DNA from: an uncultured Planktomarina sp. | GTDB lineage: Bacteria; Pseudomonadota; Alphaproteobacteria; Rhodobacterales; Rhodobacteraceae | Assembly: GCA_905182325.1 (NCBI GenBank) | Contig: CAJJBD010000013.1 | Coordinates: forward strand, 1 to 64,000 | DNA: 64,000 bases | Reading direction: 5' to 3' | Part shown: in pieces, positions 47,982-56,719 of the stretch | Layout of the letters: every line of letters begins with the position of its first letter | Numbering within the stretch: the stretch's first letter is position 1 | The notes under the pieces: model-generated | Seen by the model: the letters and a program-made list of their open reading frames with translations, nothing else | What the model was told of the DNA's origin: nothing | Database searches by the model: none | Program-made: the position numbers and the translations under genes

Positions 47982-48901
47982 CACTCACTTTTCTCTCTTT
48001 GTTGCGCTAATGGATGGTGGGTAAGTACCAATTCTTTTAAACGTTCATCAAGGACATGGGTATAAATTTCTGTTGTAGCAATGTCTCTGTGTCCTAATAG
48101 TGTTTGAATAGAGCGTAAATCGGCCCCGCCTGTCAATAAATGTGTCGCGAAAGCATGGCGTAAAGTATGTGGACTTAGTTTGTCTATGGAAATGCCAACA
48201 GTTTTGGCTAATTTTTTTATTTGTTGAAAAAACCATACGCGAGTGAGGTGTCCTTGATTTCCGTGAGATGGGAAAAGAAACAAAGATTTTTTTGTAGTTT
48301 CACCCTCATCTCTAAACGATAACCACTCAATTATTGCTTTCTTGGCATCATTAGAAATTGGTATCATCCGTTCCCTGCCACCCTTGCCACAGACCAATAT
48401 CATACTTGGTTGTCCACGTACCGACGCCACAGATAAACTTACCAACTCGGTAACGCGCATACCCGTCGCATACAGCAACTCCATAAGACAAGTTAAACGC
48501 TTTTGTTGAGACTCATTTTTGGGCATTGTACGGGCTGCTATTAGTAGTTGGCTAACCTCGTCTACACTTAAGGTTTTTGGAAGTTTTTTATGCTTACTGG
48601 GCCCACGTATTTCTACAGAGGGGTTATCTTTTCTTAGGCCTTCTTCAAACGCAAATCTATACAGTTGCTTAATTGACGACAATCTCCGTGCTTTTGTTGA
48701 TGTTGCAAGCCCTTGGGCTTCGCAATAAATTAGGTATGATTCAACAACTTTGCGATCAGATGTTTTAAAATTAGAGCCCTGGCCAGTAACAAAACTTAAA
48801 AAATTTTTTAAATCGCTGCCATACGCTTGCTGAGTATTATTTGTCGTTCCTAACTCTGCTGCAGATGCCTCTAAAAAACTTTCAATCCAATTAATAGTCA
48901 T
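47981..48901 (-). CDS. xerD: Tyrosine recombinase XerD
   Basis: Site-specific recombinase of 306 residues acting on dif for chromosome dimer resolution. The N-terminal SAM-like domain covers residues 5-95. Catalytic residues are visible: Arg in YATGMRVTELVSL, Lys in KGGRERMIP, then SPHTLRHAFATHLLTGGADL with HxxR, LLGHRDIATTEIYTHV with the second His and nucleophilic Tyr. The start overlaps the stop of the upstream envelope gene by ATGA, so the gene belongs to a core operon and is not a mobile-element integrase. Confidence 0.95.
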   Translation of the reverse strand: MTINWIESFLEASAAELGTTNNTQQAYGSDLKNFLSFVTGQGSNFKTSDRKVVESYLIYCEAQGLATSTKARRLSSIKQLYRFAFEEGLRKDNPSVEIRGPSKHKKLPKTLSVDEVSQLLIAARTMPKNESQQKRLTCLMELLYATGMRVTELVSLSVASVRGQPSMILVCGKGGRERMIPISNDAKKAIIEWLSFRDEGETTKKSLFLFPSHGNQGHLTRVWFFQQIKKLAKTVGISIDKLSPHTLRHAFATHLLTGGADLRSIQTLLGHRDIATTEIYTHVLDERLKELVLTHHPLAQQREKSE

Positions 48902-50349
48902 TGTGATTGTCCAATTATCATATATTCCAGCGCCAATTGCTGAGCGAGAGGGGTCAGGCCCATCTCCTGATATAGAATAATTGCCTCTGAAAAAGCCGGT
49001 CTTTCTCCATTTAATGCTTTTGAAACAAGACGCATTGCTCTTAAAGTATTGATTGCCCCAAACTTTTTTGTCACTAAAATTTCTTTTTTAAAAGAGTTCA
49101 TAATCTCTTTAAAAACTTTTGTTGGAAGTAATTTATTTTTAGTTTGAAGCCTTTCCATTGTAATTTCAAAAGGAAAAGCGTTTGGGCGCGATAATATTTG
49201 CATTTGAAAAAGAAAGTCGTTGTTTCTGGCCTTGGTATCAAATTCAAGTAATCTCGCTGACCAGGCGCGTGCGAGAGCAGCGATAAGTCTCTTGTCCTGT
49301 AAGGTGCCCCAAAAGGTATTTAGCTCATTAGTTGGGTCGATGGCTGGATCACTTAAAGCGCGATGTAGTGCTTGCACTGCTAAGACGCGATCCCAAATAC
49401 CACCTGATGTAGAAACTTGGTCGCTAGTATACGTTTGTAGGAGAGTACTTCCAGGCAAACTTCCGATGATACTCAGGCGTTCGGCTGCTTGAATCTTTTG
49501 TAGCCAACTTGATCTTTCTCTTAGGTCATAAGTTGCAAAACTTACTGGTAGAGATGTTGTTGAAATTGGTTGGCCAACACCCGCCCACATTTGAAAGTCT
49601 AAGGGTGTGATTTCAACCAGATTGACCTCTGGTAATACAAAGTCGTTATTATTTTTTTTGTTTAAATGAGCCGCCAGTAGCCTGGATGTTGTGGGTCTAA
49701 ACGCTCCTAGAGCCTTCAGAGTCACATAATTTATCTCTGCTATTTTTTGTGAACCTGAATGTAAATGGCAATACACTTGCAAAGCTTCGTTATTTGACAA
49801 ATGTCGCGCACCGTTAAGTTTAATACATATCTTTTCTACGTTATTTGTGAGCAAGGCTGTTTTTGCAAATAATGCAAAAGACTGAATATTTTCAATTTTG
49901 GATTGTTTTACAAGACTGAAGGCCGCTTGTACGGCGCCGCGATCAATCAGTGTTTCCACCCGCACTAACATAACGTCTATGTTGCCACGGGTCTTTGCTA
50001 ATAAAGCCCTGATAAGCAAGTCATCGGCTGATGGAAGATTTGAACTAGGTTGGCTCATCAGCACTTGGCGCAAAGTGTCACTATCTATCTCGGTCCAAAA
50101 ATCTTCTGGAATTCCTGATATTTCCTGTGGAATTAGTCCGTAAATTTCATCCCTATTTAAATCTAATTCGATAGTAGTAATTTCATTTACAACTTTGTCA
50201 GTATTAGTCTGAGGCGTGATAACATTTTTTTCTGTTAACGGTGCTAAGGTTGGTTGTGAAAGCCAATCAATCGCTGAAATTGGTGCATTATTTTGAGCTA
50301 CAAGCGGATTTGCACCAACTAATGCGATTAAAACGTAAACCCAAAGCAT
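48898..50349 (-). CDS. Exported protein of unknown function upstream of xerD
   Basis: Starting at the ATG at 50349, one base after the stop of the small membrane protein gene, this is 483 residues with a good signal peptide (MLWVYVLIALVGANPLVAQ). The longer frame to 50382 would need a TTG. The mature part is helical and repeat-like without a recognised domain; segments such as ADDLLIRALLAKTRGNIDV and RGAVQAAFSLVKQ suggest an alpha-solenoid. Similar uncharacterised proteins occur next to xerD and aroK in Rhodobacterales, from memory of synteny. A periplasmic structural or scaffolding role is only a guess. Confidence 0.75.
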   Translation of the reverse strand: MLWVYVLIALVGANPLVAQNNAPISAIDWLSQPTLAPLTEKNVITPQTNTDKVVNEITTIELDLNRDEIYGLIPQEISGIPEDFWTEIDSDTLRQVLMSQPSSNLPSADDLLIRALLAKTRGNIDVMLVRVETLIDRGAVQAAFSLVKQSKIENIQSFALFAKTALLTNNVEKICIKLNGARHLSNNEALQVYCHLHSGSQKIAEINYVTLKALGAFRPTTSRLLAAHLNKKNNNDFVLPEVNLVEITPLDFQMWAGVGQPISTTSLPVSFATYDLRERSSWLQKIQAAERLSIIGSLPGSTLLQTYTSDQVSTSGGIWDRVLAVQALHRALSDPAIDPTNELNTFWGTLQDKRLIAALARAWSARLLEFDTKARNNDFLFQMQILSRPNAFPFEITMERLQTKNKLLPTKVFKEIMNSFKKEILVTKKFGAINTLRAMRLVSKALNGERPAFSEAIILYQEMGLTPLAQQLALEYMIIGQSQ

Positions 50350-50350
50350 T

Positions 50351-50501
50351 TTAATCGATGTCCAGTTTGAAAGGTATTTCAACTAAAGTGGGGTCTGCAG
50401 ATAAATCGAAACCAAACGTAGGTCCGAGATAAGCCAATCCAATAAAAATAGTTCCAATAAGTATTATTAGATAAATAATTATTTTTATAAGTCTCATCAT
50501 A
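50351..50501 (-). CDS. Small single-span membrane protein (about 49 residues)
   Basis: Short gene starting at one of two adjacent ATGs (50501 or 50498). It encodes an N-terminal membrane helix (IKIIIYLIILIGTIFIG) followed by a short acidic tail (GFDLSADPTLVEIPFKLD). Its stop is one base from the ATG of the exported protein at 48898-50349, so the two are probably translationally coupled. It heads the operon that continues into xerD and the CorC-like gene, and is divergent from aroK. Small proteins of this look at this position are familiar in Rhodobacterales; function is unknown. Confidence 0.65.
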
Positions 50502-50598
50502 TTGGAAGGGATTCCTTAGATCATTATTTGTAACTGGTATTTTTGTAATAATCGCGCCATTGAAGGCACAAGGCAAGCTAATCTTGAGAGTTGGAATA

Positions 50599-51150
50599 AT
50601 GCAAATGTCGCTCCTTAAAACCGTGGTTCTAGTAGGAATGATGGGATCAGGCAAAACTTCTGTTGGAAAAGTACTGTCTACGGTTTTAGGTGTTCCATTC
50701 GCAGATACTGATATTGAGATTTCCAATGATGCCAATAGTACAATTTCTGAAATTTTTGAACGTGACGGTGAGATGATGTTCCGGCAAGCTGAAACTCGGA
50801 TAATAAAGCGTTTGTTAGACGGAAACCCTTGCGTAGTTTCAACTGGAGGAGGCGCTTTTTTAAAAAACGAAAATCGCAAGATAATTTCAAGATTTGGAGT
50901 TTCGGTTTTTTTGAAAGTAGATCGGGAGTTACTGTGGGAACGGGTTCGTAGGAAAGATACTCGTCCTTTACTTAAAACGGCTTCTCCACGCGACACACTA
51001 TTTAAAATTTTAGATACTCGACAGGATATATATAATTTGGCAGATTTTACGGCAGAGTCGAACAAGGGAAGCTCGATAGCACAATCTGCAAACACAGTCA
51101 TAGACTTGCTATCCAGAAGACCAGACGTGTTAAAGCCCGTAGGAGATTAA
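50599..51150 (+). CDS. aroK: Shikimate kinase
   Basis: Phosphorylates shikimate in aromatic amino acid synthesis. From the ATG at 50599 the protein has 183 residues; the open frame extends 13 codons upstream to a TTG without support. The Walker A loop VGMMGSGKTSVGK is near residue 13, the substrate-binding DTDIEI near 36, and VVSTGGGAF near residue 80 is the shikimate-binding glycine loop. RPLL near residue 130 is in the lid. It is immediately followed by aroB with a two-base gap, the usual aroKB operon. Confidence 0.95.
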   Translation: MQMSLLKTVVLVGMMGSGKTSVGKVLSTVLGVPFADTDIEISNDANSTISEIFERDGEMMFRQAETRIIKRLLDGNPCVVSTGGGAFLKNENRKIISRFGVSVFLKVDRELLWERVRRKDTRPLLKTASPRDTLFKILDTRQDIYNLADFTAESNKGSSIAQSANTVIDLLSRRPDVLKPVGD

Positions 51151-51152
51151 CA

Positions 51153-52283
51153 GTGAATGTATCCATAAAAGTACCGCTCCCTGAGCGTGAATATAATATT
51201 GAAATTGGTCAAGATTTGTTATCAACTTCTTCCGATTATATATTTCCGTTATTGCGGCGTCAGAAGGTGGTAATTGTCACAGATGAAAATGTTGCTGCTT
51301 TACATTTAGAAACGTTAGAAAATTCTTTAGATGCAGCTAAAATTTTTCACTCAACTCTTACATTGCCACCGGGTGAGGCCACCAAAAGTTGGACTTATCT
51401 TCAAAAAACAGTTGATTTTTTATTAGAAGAAAAAACTGAGAGAGCAGATGTTATTATAGCTTTGGGTGGTGGCGTGATTGGTGATTTAGTAGGCTTTGCC
51501 GCAGCAATTCTACGTCGAGGTGTTAGCTTTGTTCAGATCCCAACTAGTTTATTGGCTCAAGTTGATAGCTCTGTTGGTGGCAAAACAGGCATCAACACTA
51601 GCCAAGGCAAAAACCTTGTGGGCGCCTTTCATCAGCCCATCTTAGTACTATCAGATGTTGAAGTATTAAATACCTTGCAAAAACGAGATTTTATGTCGGG
51701 CTACGGTGAGGTTGTTAAATATGGCCTATTAGGCAGTGAAGACTTTTTTGTTTGGCTGGAAAAGAATGGATCAGCGTTAGTCACCGGCGACATTACGGCT
51801 CGACTTGAAGCTGTTCGTATGTCTTGCCAAATCAAAGTAGATATTGTTGCTAAAGATGAAACTGAGCAGGGCGACCGCGCATTACTAAATTTAGGCCATA
51901 CTTTTAGTCATGCATTAGAGGCTGCTACTGGGTATTCAAATCGGCTGATGCACGGTGAGGGAGTGGCTATCGGTTGTGTTTTGGCTTTCGAATTATCTGC
52001 ACGATTGGGTCTTTGCCCCCAGGAGGCTCCCTCAAGGGTTAGGGCTCATCTTCAAAAAATGGGAATGAAAACAGAAATTGCCGATATTAAAGGGAGCCTG
52101 CCGGCAGCGGCAGAACTCTTATTAATCATGGCTCAGGATAAAAAAGTTGTGGGTGGAAAACTGAATTTCATTCTGGTTAATGATATAGGTAAATCATTCA
52201 TGACGTCAGATATTGATAAGGATACAATTTTGTCAGTTCTGCATGATTCCGCGCAATCCAAACCAAGTAGACATTCCTTTTGA
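51153..52283 (+). CDS. aroB: 3-dehydroquinate synthase
   Basis: Converts DAHP to 3-dehydroquinate using NAD and a divalent metal. The 376-residue enzyme starts with GTG, preceded by AGGAG overlapping the end of aroK. The NAD-binding GGGVIGDLVGFAAA is near residue 107, and QIPTSLLAQVDSSVGGKTGIN (read as QIPTSLLAQVDSS and GGKTGIN) near residue 130 is the family signature. Metal ligands are in LNLGHTFSHALE near residue 247 and MHGEGVAIG near 266. It converges on ssb with about 15 bp between stops. Confidence 0.96.
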   Translation: MNVSIKVPLPEREYNIEIGQDLLSTSSDYIFPLLRRQKVVIVTDENVAALHLETLENSLDAAKIFHSTLTLPPGEATKSWTYLQKTVDFLLEEKTERADVIIALGGGVIGDLVGFAAAILRRGVSFVQIPTSLLAQVDSSVGGKTGINTSQGKNLVGAFHQPILVLSDVEVLNTLQKRDFMSGYGEVVKYGLLGSEDFFVWLEKNGSALVTGDITARLEAVRMSCQIKVDIVAKDETEQGDRALLNLGHTFSHALEAATGYSNRLMHGEGVAIGCVLAFELSARLGLCPQEAPSRVRAHLQKMGMKTEIADIKGSLPAAAELLLIMAQDKKVVGGKLNFILVNDIGKSFMTSDIDKDTILSVLHDSAQSKPSRHSF

Positions 52284-52298
52284 ATGTATGGATTTAGC

Positions 52299-52808
52299 TT
52301 AAAACGGAATTTCATCATCCAGATCAGAAGATGGGGTCGCGGCGCTGCTACCCGATAACTGCTGGCTCCCGCCTGCCTGATCCTGCATGTAACCGCCATC
52401 TTGGCTGCTATTTTGCTCAGACATGAAATTGTTTCCTTGGGCACCGTCATTCCGCCCATCAAGCATTGTCATTGTGGACACATAAGGCCGTAGGACAACT
52501 TCAGTTGTATATCGATCTTGCCCCGACTGATCTTGCCATTTTCGGGTTTCCAACTGGCCTTCCAAGTATACTTTTGCACCTTTTTTTAGATATTGCTCTG
52601 CAATTCTAACTAAAGGCTCAGAGGTAATGGAAATTCGGTGCCATTCGGTACGTTCCCGGCGTTCGCCAGTATTTTTGTCTTTCCAGTTTTCAGATGTTGC
52701 AACAGAAAAGTTACAAACTTTACCACCACTGGGAAAGTTGCGAACTTCCGGATCTTGGCCAAGATTTCCGATAATAATTACTTTGTTTACTGATCCGGCC
52801 ATCGCCAT
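52299..52808 (-). CDS. ssb: Single-stranded DNA-binding protein
   Basis: SSB of 169 residues. The OB fold occupies residues 1-112 with [16 protein letters not shown] at the start and [14 protein letters not shown] near residue 85. A Gln/Gly/Ser/Asn-rich linker follows and the conserved acidic tail ends DDEIPF, which recruits repair and replication proteins. Either of two Met codons near the N-terminus (MAMAG) may be used. In many relatives ssb is paired with uvrA and an SOS box; no GTTC-N7-GTTC box was found in the upstream 213 bp and uvrA is not adjacent. Confidence 0.96.
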   Translation of the reverse strand: MAMAGSVNKVIIIGNLGQDPEVRNFPSGGKVCNFSVATSENWKDKNTGERRERTEWHRISITSEPLVRIAEQYLKKGAKVYLEGQLETRKWQDQSGQDRYTTEVVLRPYVSTMTMLDGRNDGAQGNNFMSEQNSSQDGGYMQDQAGGSQQLSGSSAATPSSDLDDEIPF

Positions 52809-53021
52809 TATCCTTTCGTTATTATTTAAAATATTCTCGATATTAAATGTCTAAGACAGTTGAACTTTCACTACCCTGTATTGCAGTAAGATAAGAATAA
52901 TTCCAGCACATTTAAAGGTTAAAATATAGTTTTTGCTTAGCTTTAATTAGTGCTAAATTCCAAATTTAGCTATCGTCACAATATAGTATTAGTTTTTAAT
53001 CACTTACGAAAAAATGAATTT

Positions 53022-55106
53022 TCATTCAGCAGTAAATTTTATAACTGGTTCCATTGTGTCTAAAACATTGTTGGGCAGGTGGCACTTCATTTGGTGGCCA
53101 TCTTTCATCTGACGTATTTGCGGAATTTCGGTATCACAAAGACCCTCTGAAACTTCTGTTTTCCAATTACAGCGGGTTTGAAATGGACAACCTGGTGGAG
53201 GGTTCATAGCTGATGGGATGTCGCCTTCTAACACAATGTGTTTTTTCTGGATCGACGTATCTGCTATCGGGACTGCGCTTAAAAGAGCCTCCGTGTAGGG
53301 ATGGTAAGGTGGTTGAAATACTTGCTCAGTACTTCCCATTTCCACTACATGTCCCAAGTACATAACCATCACTCTGTCGGAAAGATAGCGTACAATTGAA
53401 AGGTCATGGCTTATAAATAAGAGAGTAGTTTTATGTTTGCGTTGAATTTCCATCAACAGATCGGTTACGGCAGCCTGCACAGATACATCTAAAGCTGATA
53501 CAGGTTCGTCAGCTACAACAATTTTAGCGTCACCAGCAAAAGCGCGGGCTATTCCCACCCGCTGTTTCTGACCTCCTGAAAGTTGACGGGGCATTCGCCC
53601 TGCGAATTCAAGTGGTAACTTAACTAGGTCAAGTAACTCCAACATCCTTTTCTGTCGATCTGAGTCAGTTTTGCCTATTTTAAAAATTTCTAACGCCCTA
53701 ATAATTTGGCTACCCACTGTCATTGATGGATTGAGCGTATCAAAGGGGTTCTGAAAAACCATTTGCACGTCAGATACAGTTTTTGTTTCACGATTTTCGA
53801 TTGGTGTACTTGCGACATTTCTGCCTTCCAGCAGTATTTGACCATCTGTTGCAGTTTCTAGTCCCATTAAAACTTTTGCGAAGGTTGATTTACCGCAACC
53901 AGACTCACCCACGATAGCAAGTGTTTCAGATTCCCTAGCCTCAAAAGATAACGTTTCGTTTGCTTTTACTACTTTTTTATTGCCCCCACCAAATAATGCA
54001 TTTGCGGCAACTTCATAATACTTTTTTAGGTTTTCTATTTTAAGAATAACGTCGCCTGGTTCAGCCTTGATCTTATTTTCTGCGAGGGTAACTTCTGCAT
54101 CCCAATCAATTTCCGCCCACTTTACACATCGTGATCCATGCCTGTCTCCATGTGGCACTGTGTCCATTGAAATTTCTACTTGGTCACACTGGCCAGCACT
54201 AAAGTAATCGCAGCGTGGTCCAAAGTTACAACCTTGTGGCCGTTCATGGGGTAGGGGAAAGTTCCCCGGAATAGCTATCAATGGTCGCGAGTTTTTATCA
54301 GCCCCTGGCAGTGGTATCGATCGAAATAAAGCCTGTGTGTATGGATGTTGCATTTTATCAAAAACATCTTCAATTTTTCCTGTTTCAACCGCTTCCCCTG
54401 AATACATCACGCAAATTCGGTCACAGGTTTCTAAAATTAAACCGAGATTGTGCGAGATGAAAAGCATCGAGGTTCCATACTTTTTACCGAGGTCTTTAAC
54501 TAATTCTACGATCGCAGCCTCAACGGTAACATCGAGTGCAGTGGTGGGCTCGTCTAATATAAGTAAGCTCGGCTTTGACATTAAAGCCATTGCAATAACA
54601 ATTCTTTGTTGTTGACCACCAGACAGTTGATGAGGGAAGGACTTCAATATTCTTTCTGGGTCAGGAAGTTTAACATCAGCTATAACTTCTAGTGCCCGTC
54701 TGCGCGCTTCGGCTTTTGAAACGCCTTCGTGTATTATGGGCACTTCCATCAATTGATGGCCGATTTTCATTGCGGGATTTAATGACGCCATAGGCTCTTG
54801 GTAAATCATAGCGATTTCAGAGCCACGAATGTCCCTTAAATCGTTACTGCTCATATTGTTTAGATCTCTATCTTTGAATTTTATAGAGCCACTTACAATT
54901 CTCCCATTTACGCCTAAATCCTGCATAATACCTAAGGCAACCGTAGATTTCCCACAGCCAGATTCCCCAACCAGCCCCATTGCTTCACCAGGTTGTATGC
55001 TACAACTGAAGTCCATCACCGCTGGTATTTCGCGGAGACGCGTGAAAAAGGAAATAGAGAGCCCCTCTATTTCTAAAATTGGTCCGTCATAGTCTGTTTT
55101 CACCAT
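53022..55106 (-). CDS. Peptide-type ABC transporter, fused dual ATPase
   Basis: One 694-residue protein carries two oligopeptide/dipeptide ABC ATPase domains, equivalent to DppD plus DppF. Domain 1 (residues 10-330) has Walker A GESGCGKST, the signature LSGGQQQRIVIAMAL, Walker B LLILDEPTTALD, and an OppD-type C-terminal extension with CNFGPRCDYF. Domain 2 (about 355-690) has GESGCGKST, LSGGQKQRVGIARAF, IVVADEPVSALD and CPFQTRCNW. The Cys motifs resemble the Fe-S-like sites of this subfamily. It lies downstream of both permease genes. The transported substrate is unknown. Confidence 0.94.
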   Translation of the reverse strand: MVKTDYDGPILEIEGLSISFFTRLREIPAVMDFSCSIQPGEAMGLVGESGCGKSTVALGIMQDLGVNGRIVSGSIKFKDRDLNNMSSNDLRDIRGSEIAMIYQEPMASLNPAMKIGHQLMEVPIIHEGVSKAEARRRALEVIADVKLPDPERILKSFPHQLSGGQQQRIVIAMALMSKPSLLILDEPTTALDVTVEAAIVELVKDLGKKYGTSMLFISHNLGLILETCDRICVMYSGEAVETGKIEDVFDKMQHPYTQALFRSIPLPGADKNSRPLIAIPGNFPLPHERPQGCNFGPRCDYFSAGQCDQVEISMDTVPHGDRHGSRCVKWAEIDWDAEVTLAENKIKAEPGDVILKIENLKKYYEVAANALFGGGNKKVVKANETLSFEARESETLAIVGESGCGKSTFAKVLMGLETATDGQILLEGRNVASTPIENRETKTVSDVQMVFQNPFDTLNPSMTVGSQIIRALEIFKIGKTDSDRQKRMLELLDLVKLPLEFAGRMPRQLSGGQKQRVGIARAFAGDAKIVVADEPVSALDVSVQAAVTDLLMEIQRKHKTTLLFISHDLSIVRYLSDRVMVMYLGHVVEMGSTEQVFQPPYHPYTEALLSAVPIADTSIQKKHIVLEGDIPSAMNPPPGCPFQTRCNWKTEVSEGLCDTEIPQIRQMKDGHQMKCHLPNNVLDTMEPVIKFTAE

Positions 55107-55110
55107 GACA

Positions 55111-56706
55111 TTAATCCTTCAAACTTTCTTCTCGCAGGCCATCCGCCAGCAGGTTCAGGCCCAGCACTAAACTCATTAAGGCAAGTGCTGGCACAAGGGC
55201 GGGGACAGGGGCTATCGATAGAAGTCGACGTCCAGCGTTAATTGTGGTGCCCCAGTCGGGAGATTCAGACTCAAGTCCAAGGCCAAAAAAGCCAAGTGTC
55301 CCAAGTAGAATTGTCGTGTAGCCAATGCGTAAACAAAAATCGACAATAAGTGGGCCACGCACATTTGGCAGAATTTCCCAAAGCATTATGTACCAGGAGC
55401 TTTCGCCACGTGTCTGGGCCGCTGCAACGTAGTCGCGTGTCTTTATATCCAGAGTTAGGCCTCTAACTATTCTAAAGACCGTTGGTGAATTTACGAACAC
55501 AACAGAAACAAAAACTACTAAAATTTCTGACGGTAATGAAATTCCATCAAGGAAGTTTGGCAGAATATAGACAGGAGATCCTATTTCAGAAACCATGGAG
55601 AGATAGAACCAAAATAATATTAGCGTCACCCCCCCCACGATCCACCAGCGGATATCTGGACGCGTATGAAAACGAGCGTTTAAAAGTACCCCAAAGAAAA
55701 CGACTGGAAATATAAACAATATCATTGCCATGTAGTTTGGTAGACCTGTTTTTACTATCTCAGGAGTTACGAGAAGAAAAAATAGTAAAATAACAGGAAA
55801 TGCCAAGATTAAATTAGCAAGGAAGCTTATAACTGTATCTACAGCTGTTTTTAATAACATCCAGATAACAAACATAGAAAGAATTGTGATAAGAATTGCT
55901 ATGTCGGTTGGAGCTATAGCGAACATTAAAATAGAGAAGACTAAAGCAATACCGGAAGTTAAATAAAAACCTTTTGTTTTAAAGTGCAGCGGAGCGGATT
56001 CATAATAGCCGGCTGGCAATCCTAGTGTGATGCCCACCATGAAGGCGAATAACGTGGCTGCAGGTGCTATTACGATAACTATTGCCGACCCTTTAATAGC
56101 ACGGCTAAAAACATCGCGCGCCAGGTTGTCACCACCCAGTAAATAATGGGCATAATCACCTACTTCGGCCCCACGCACTGGCGTTCCAGGAACTTTATTT
56201 TTCATACCAGAAACCTGACTGAGTTCATCATGTGTCACGACCATGTCTAGGCCGCCAGCCAGTAAGGTCACGAGAACCCAAAATATTACTAACGCGAAGC
56301 CAATCATTCCTATTGGACTGTCAAAAAGCTTTCCGTATAAGCCAAGTTTACGCTTAAAAATGATTGATGCGGTAAATATTGCTATCATCGACATCCAAAT
56401 TGGTAGGAGTTGTCTCGATATCCCACCAATTATTCCTAGAGAGGATGCCCCAAGCACTGCTCCAATAATCACATAAAGCGACAACAACGTAATAAAACCA
56501 TACAGACAGTATTTAACCGCACGATCAATAATGCGGGTTGTAAAGTGAATTTGTATGCTACCGTCTGAGTTAAAGCCACGGGCAGCAGGGAGTGCCATCG
56601 TTCCTATAATTTGAATAGCTATGGCAATTAAAAAACATAAAGTCACTATTTGGATAATTGGATTTAGGAGTGCGCCTAAAGGGCCGGTCCACGTCAAAGC
56701 TTCCAT
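55111..56706 (-). CDS. Peptide-type ABC transporter permease (DppC-like, unusually long)
   Basis: A 531-residue permease of the DppC/OppC family. The conserved EAA loop region (RDYVAAAQTRGES, ILPNVRGPLIVDFCLRIGY) is near residue 430. Typical DppC proteins have about 300 residues; this one has extra N-terminal membrane helices (residues 15-130) and additional hydrophobic segments in the middle (about 250-400). The DppC-type periplasmic loop (HYLLGGDNLARDVFSR) is near residue 190. The enlarged architecture may be a subfamily of marine Alphaproteobacteria. It is co-transcribed with the 57877-started permease (13-bp gap) and the ATPase. Confidence 0.9.
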   Translation of the reverse strand: MEALTWTGPLGALLNPIIQIVTLCFLIAIAIQIIGTMALPAARGFNSDGSIQIHFTTRIIDRAVKYCLYGFITLLSLYVIIGAVLGASSLGIIGGISRQLLPIWMSMIAIFTASIIFKRKLGLYGKLFDSPIGMIGFALVIFWVLVTLLAGGLDMVVTHDELSQVSGMKNKVPGTPVRGAEVGDYAHYLLGGDNLARDVFSRAIKGSAIVIVIAPAATLFAFMVGITLGLPAGYYESAPLHFKTKGFYLTSGIALVFSILMFAIAPTDIAILITILSMFVIWMLLKTAVDTVISFLANLILAFPVILLFFLLVTPEIVKTGLPNYMAMILFIFPVVFFGVLLNARFHTRPDIRWWIVGGVTLILFWFYLSMVSEIGSPVYILPNFLDGISLPSEILVVFVSVVFVNSPTVFRIVRGLTLDIKTRDYVAAAQTRGESSWYIMLWEILPNVRGPLIVDFCLRIGYTTILLGTLGFFGLGLESESPDWGTTINAGRRLLSIAPVPALVPALALMSLVLGLNLLADGLREESLKD

Positions 56707-56719
56707 ATTTTTGAGTTCC

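Noticed and set aside
47981-48901. Tyrosine recombinase considered as a mobile-element integrase
   Set aside because: It is XerD-sized, sits in a core operon with overlapping starts and stops, and is not next to the tRNA or the accessory region.
50379-51101. 240-codon open frame antisense to aroK
   Set aside because: It covers aroK on the other strand and runs over the small membrane protein start; it is a shadow of the real genes.
52809-53021. SOS box search upstream of ssb
   Set aside because: No GTTC-N7-GTTC or its complement was found in the gap.
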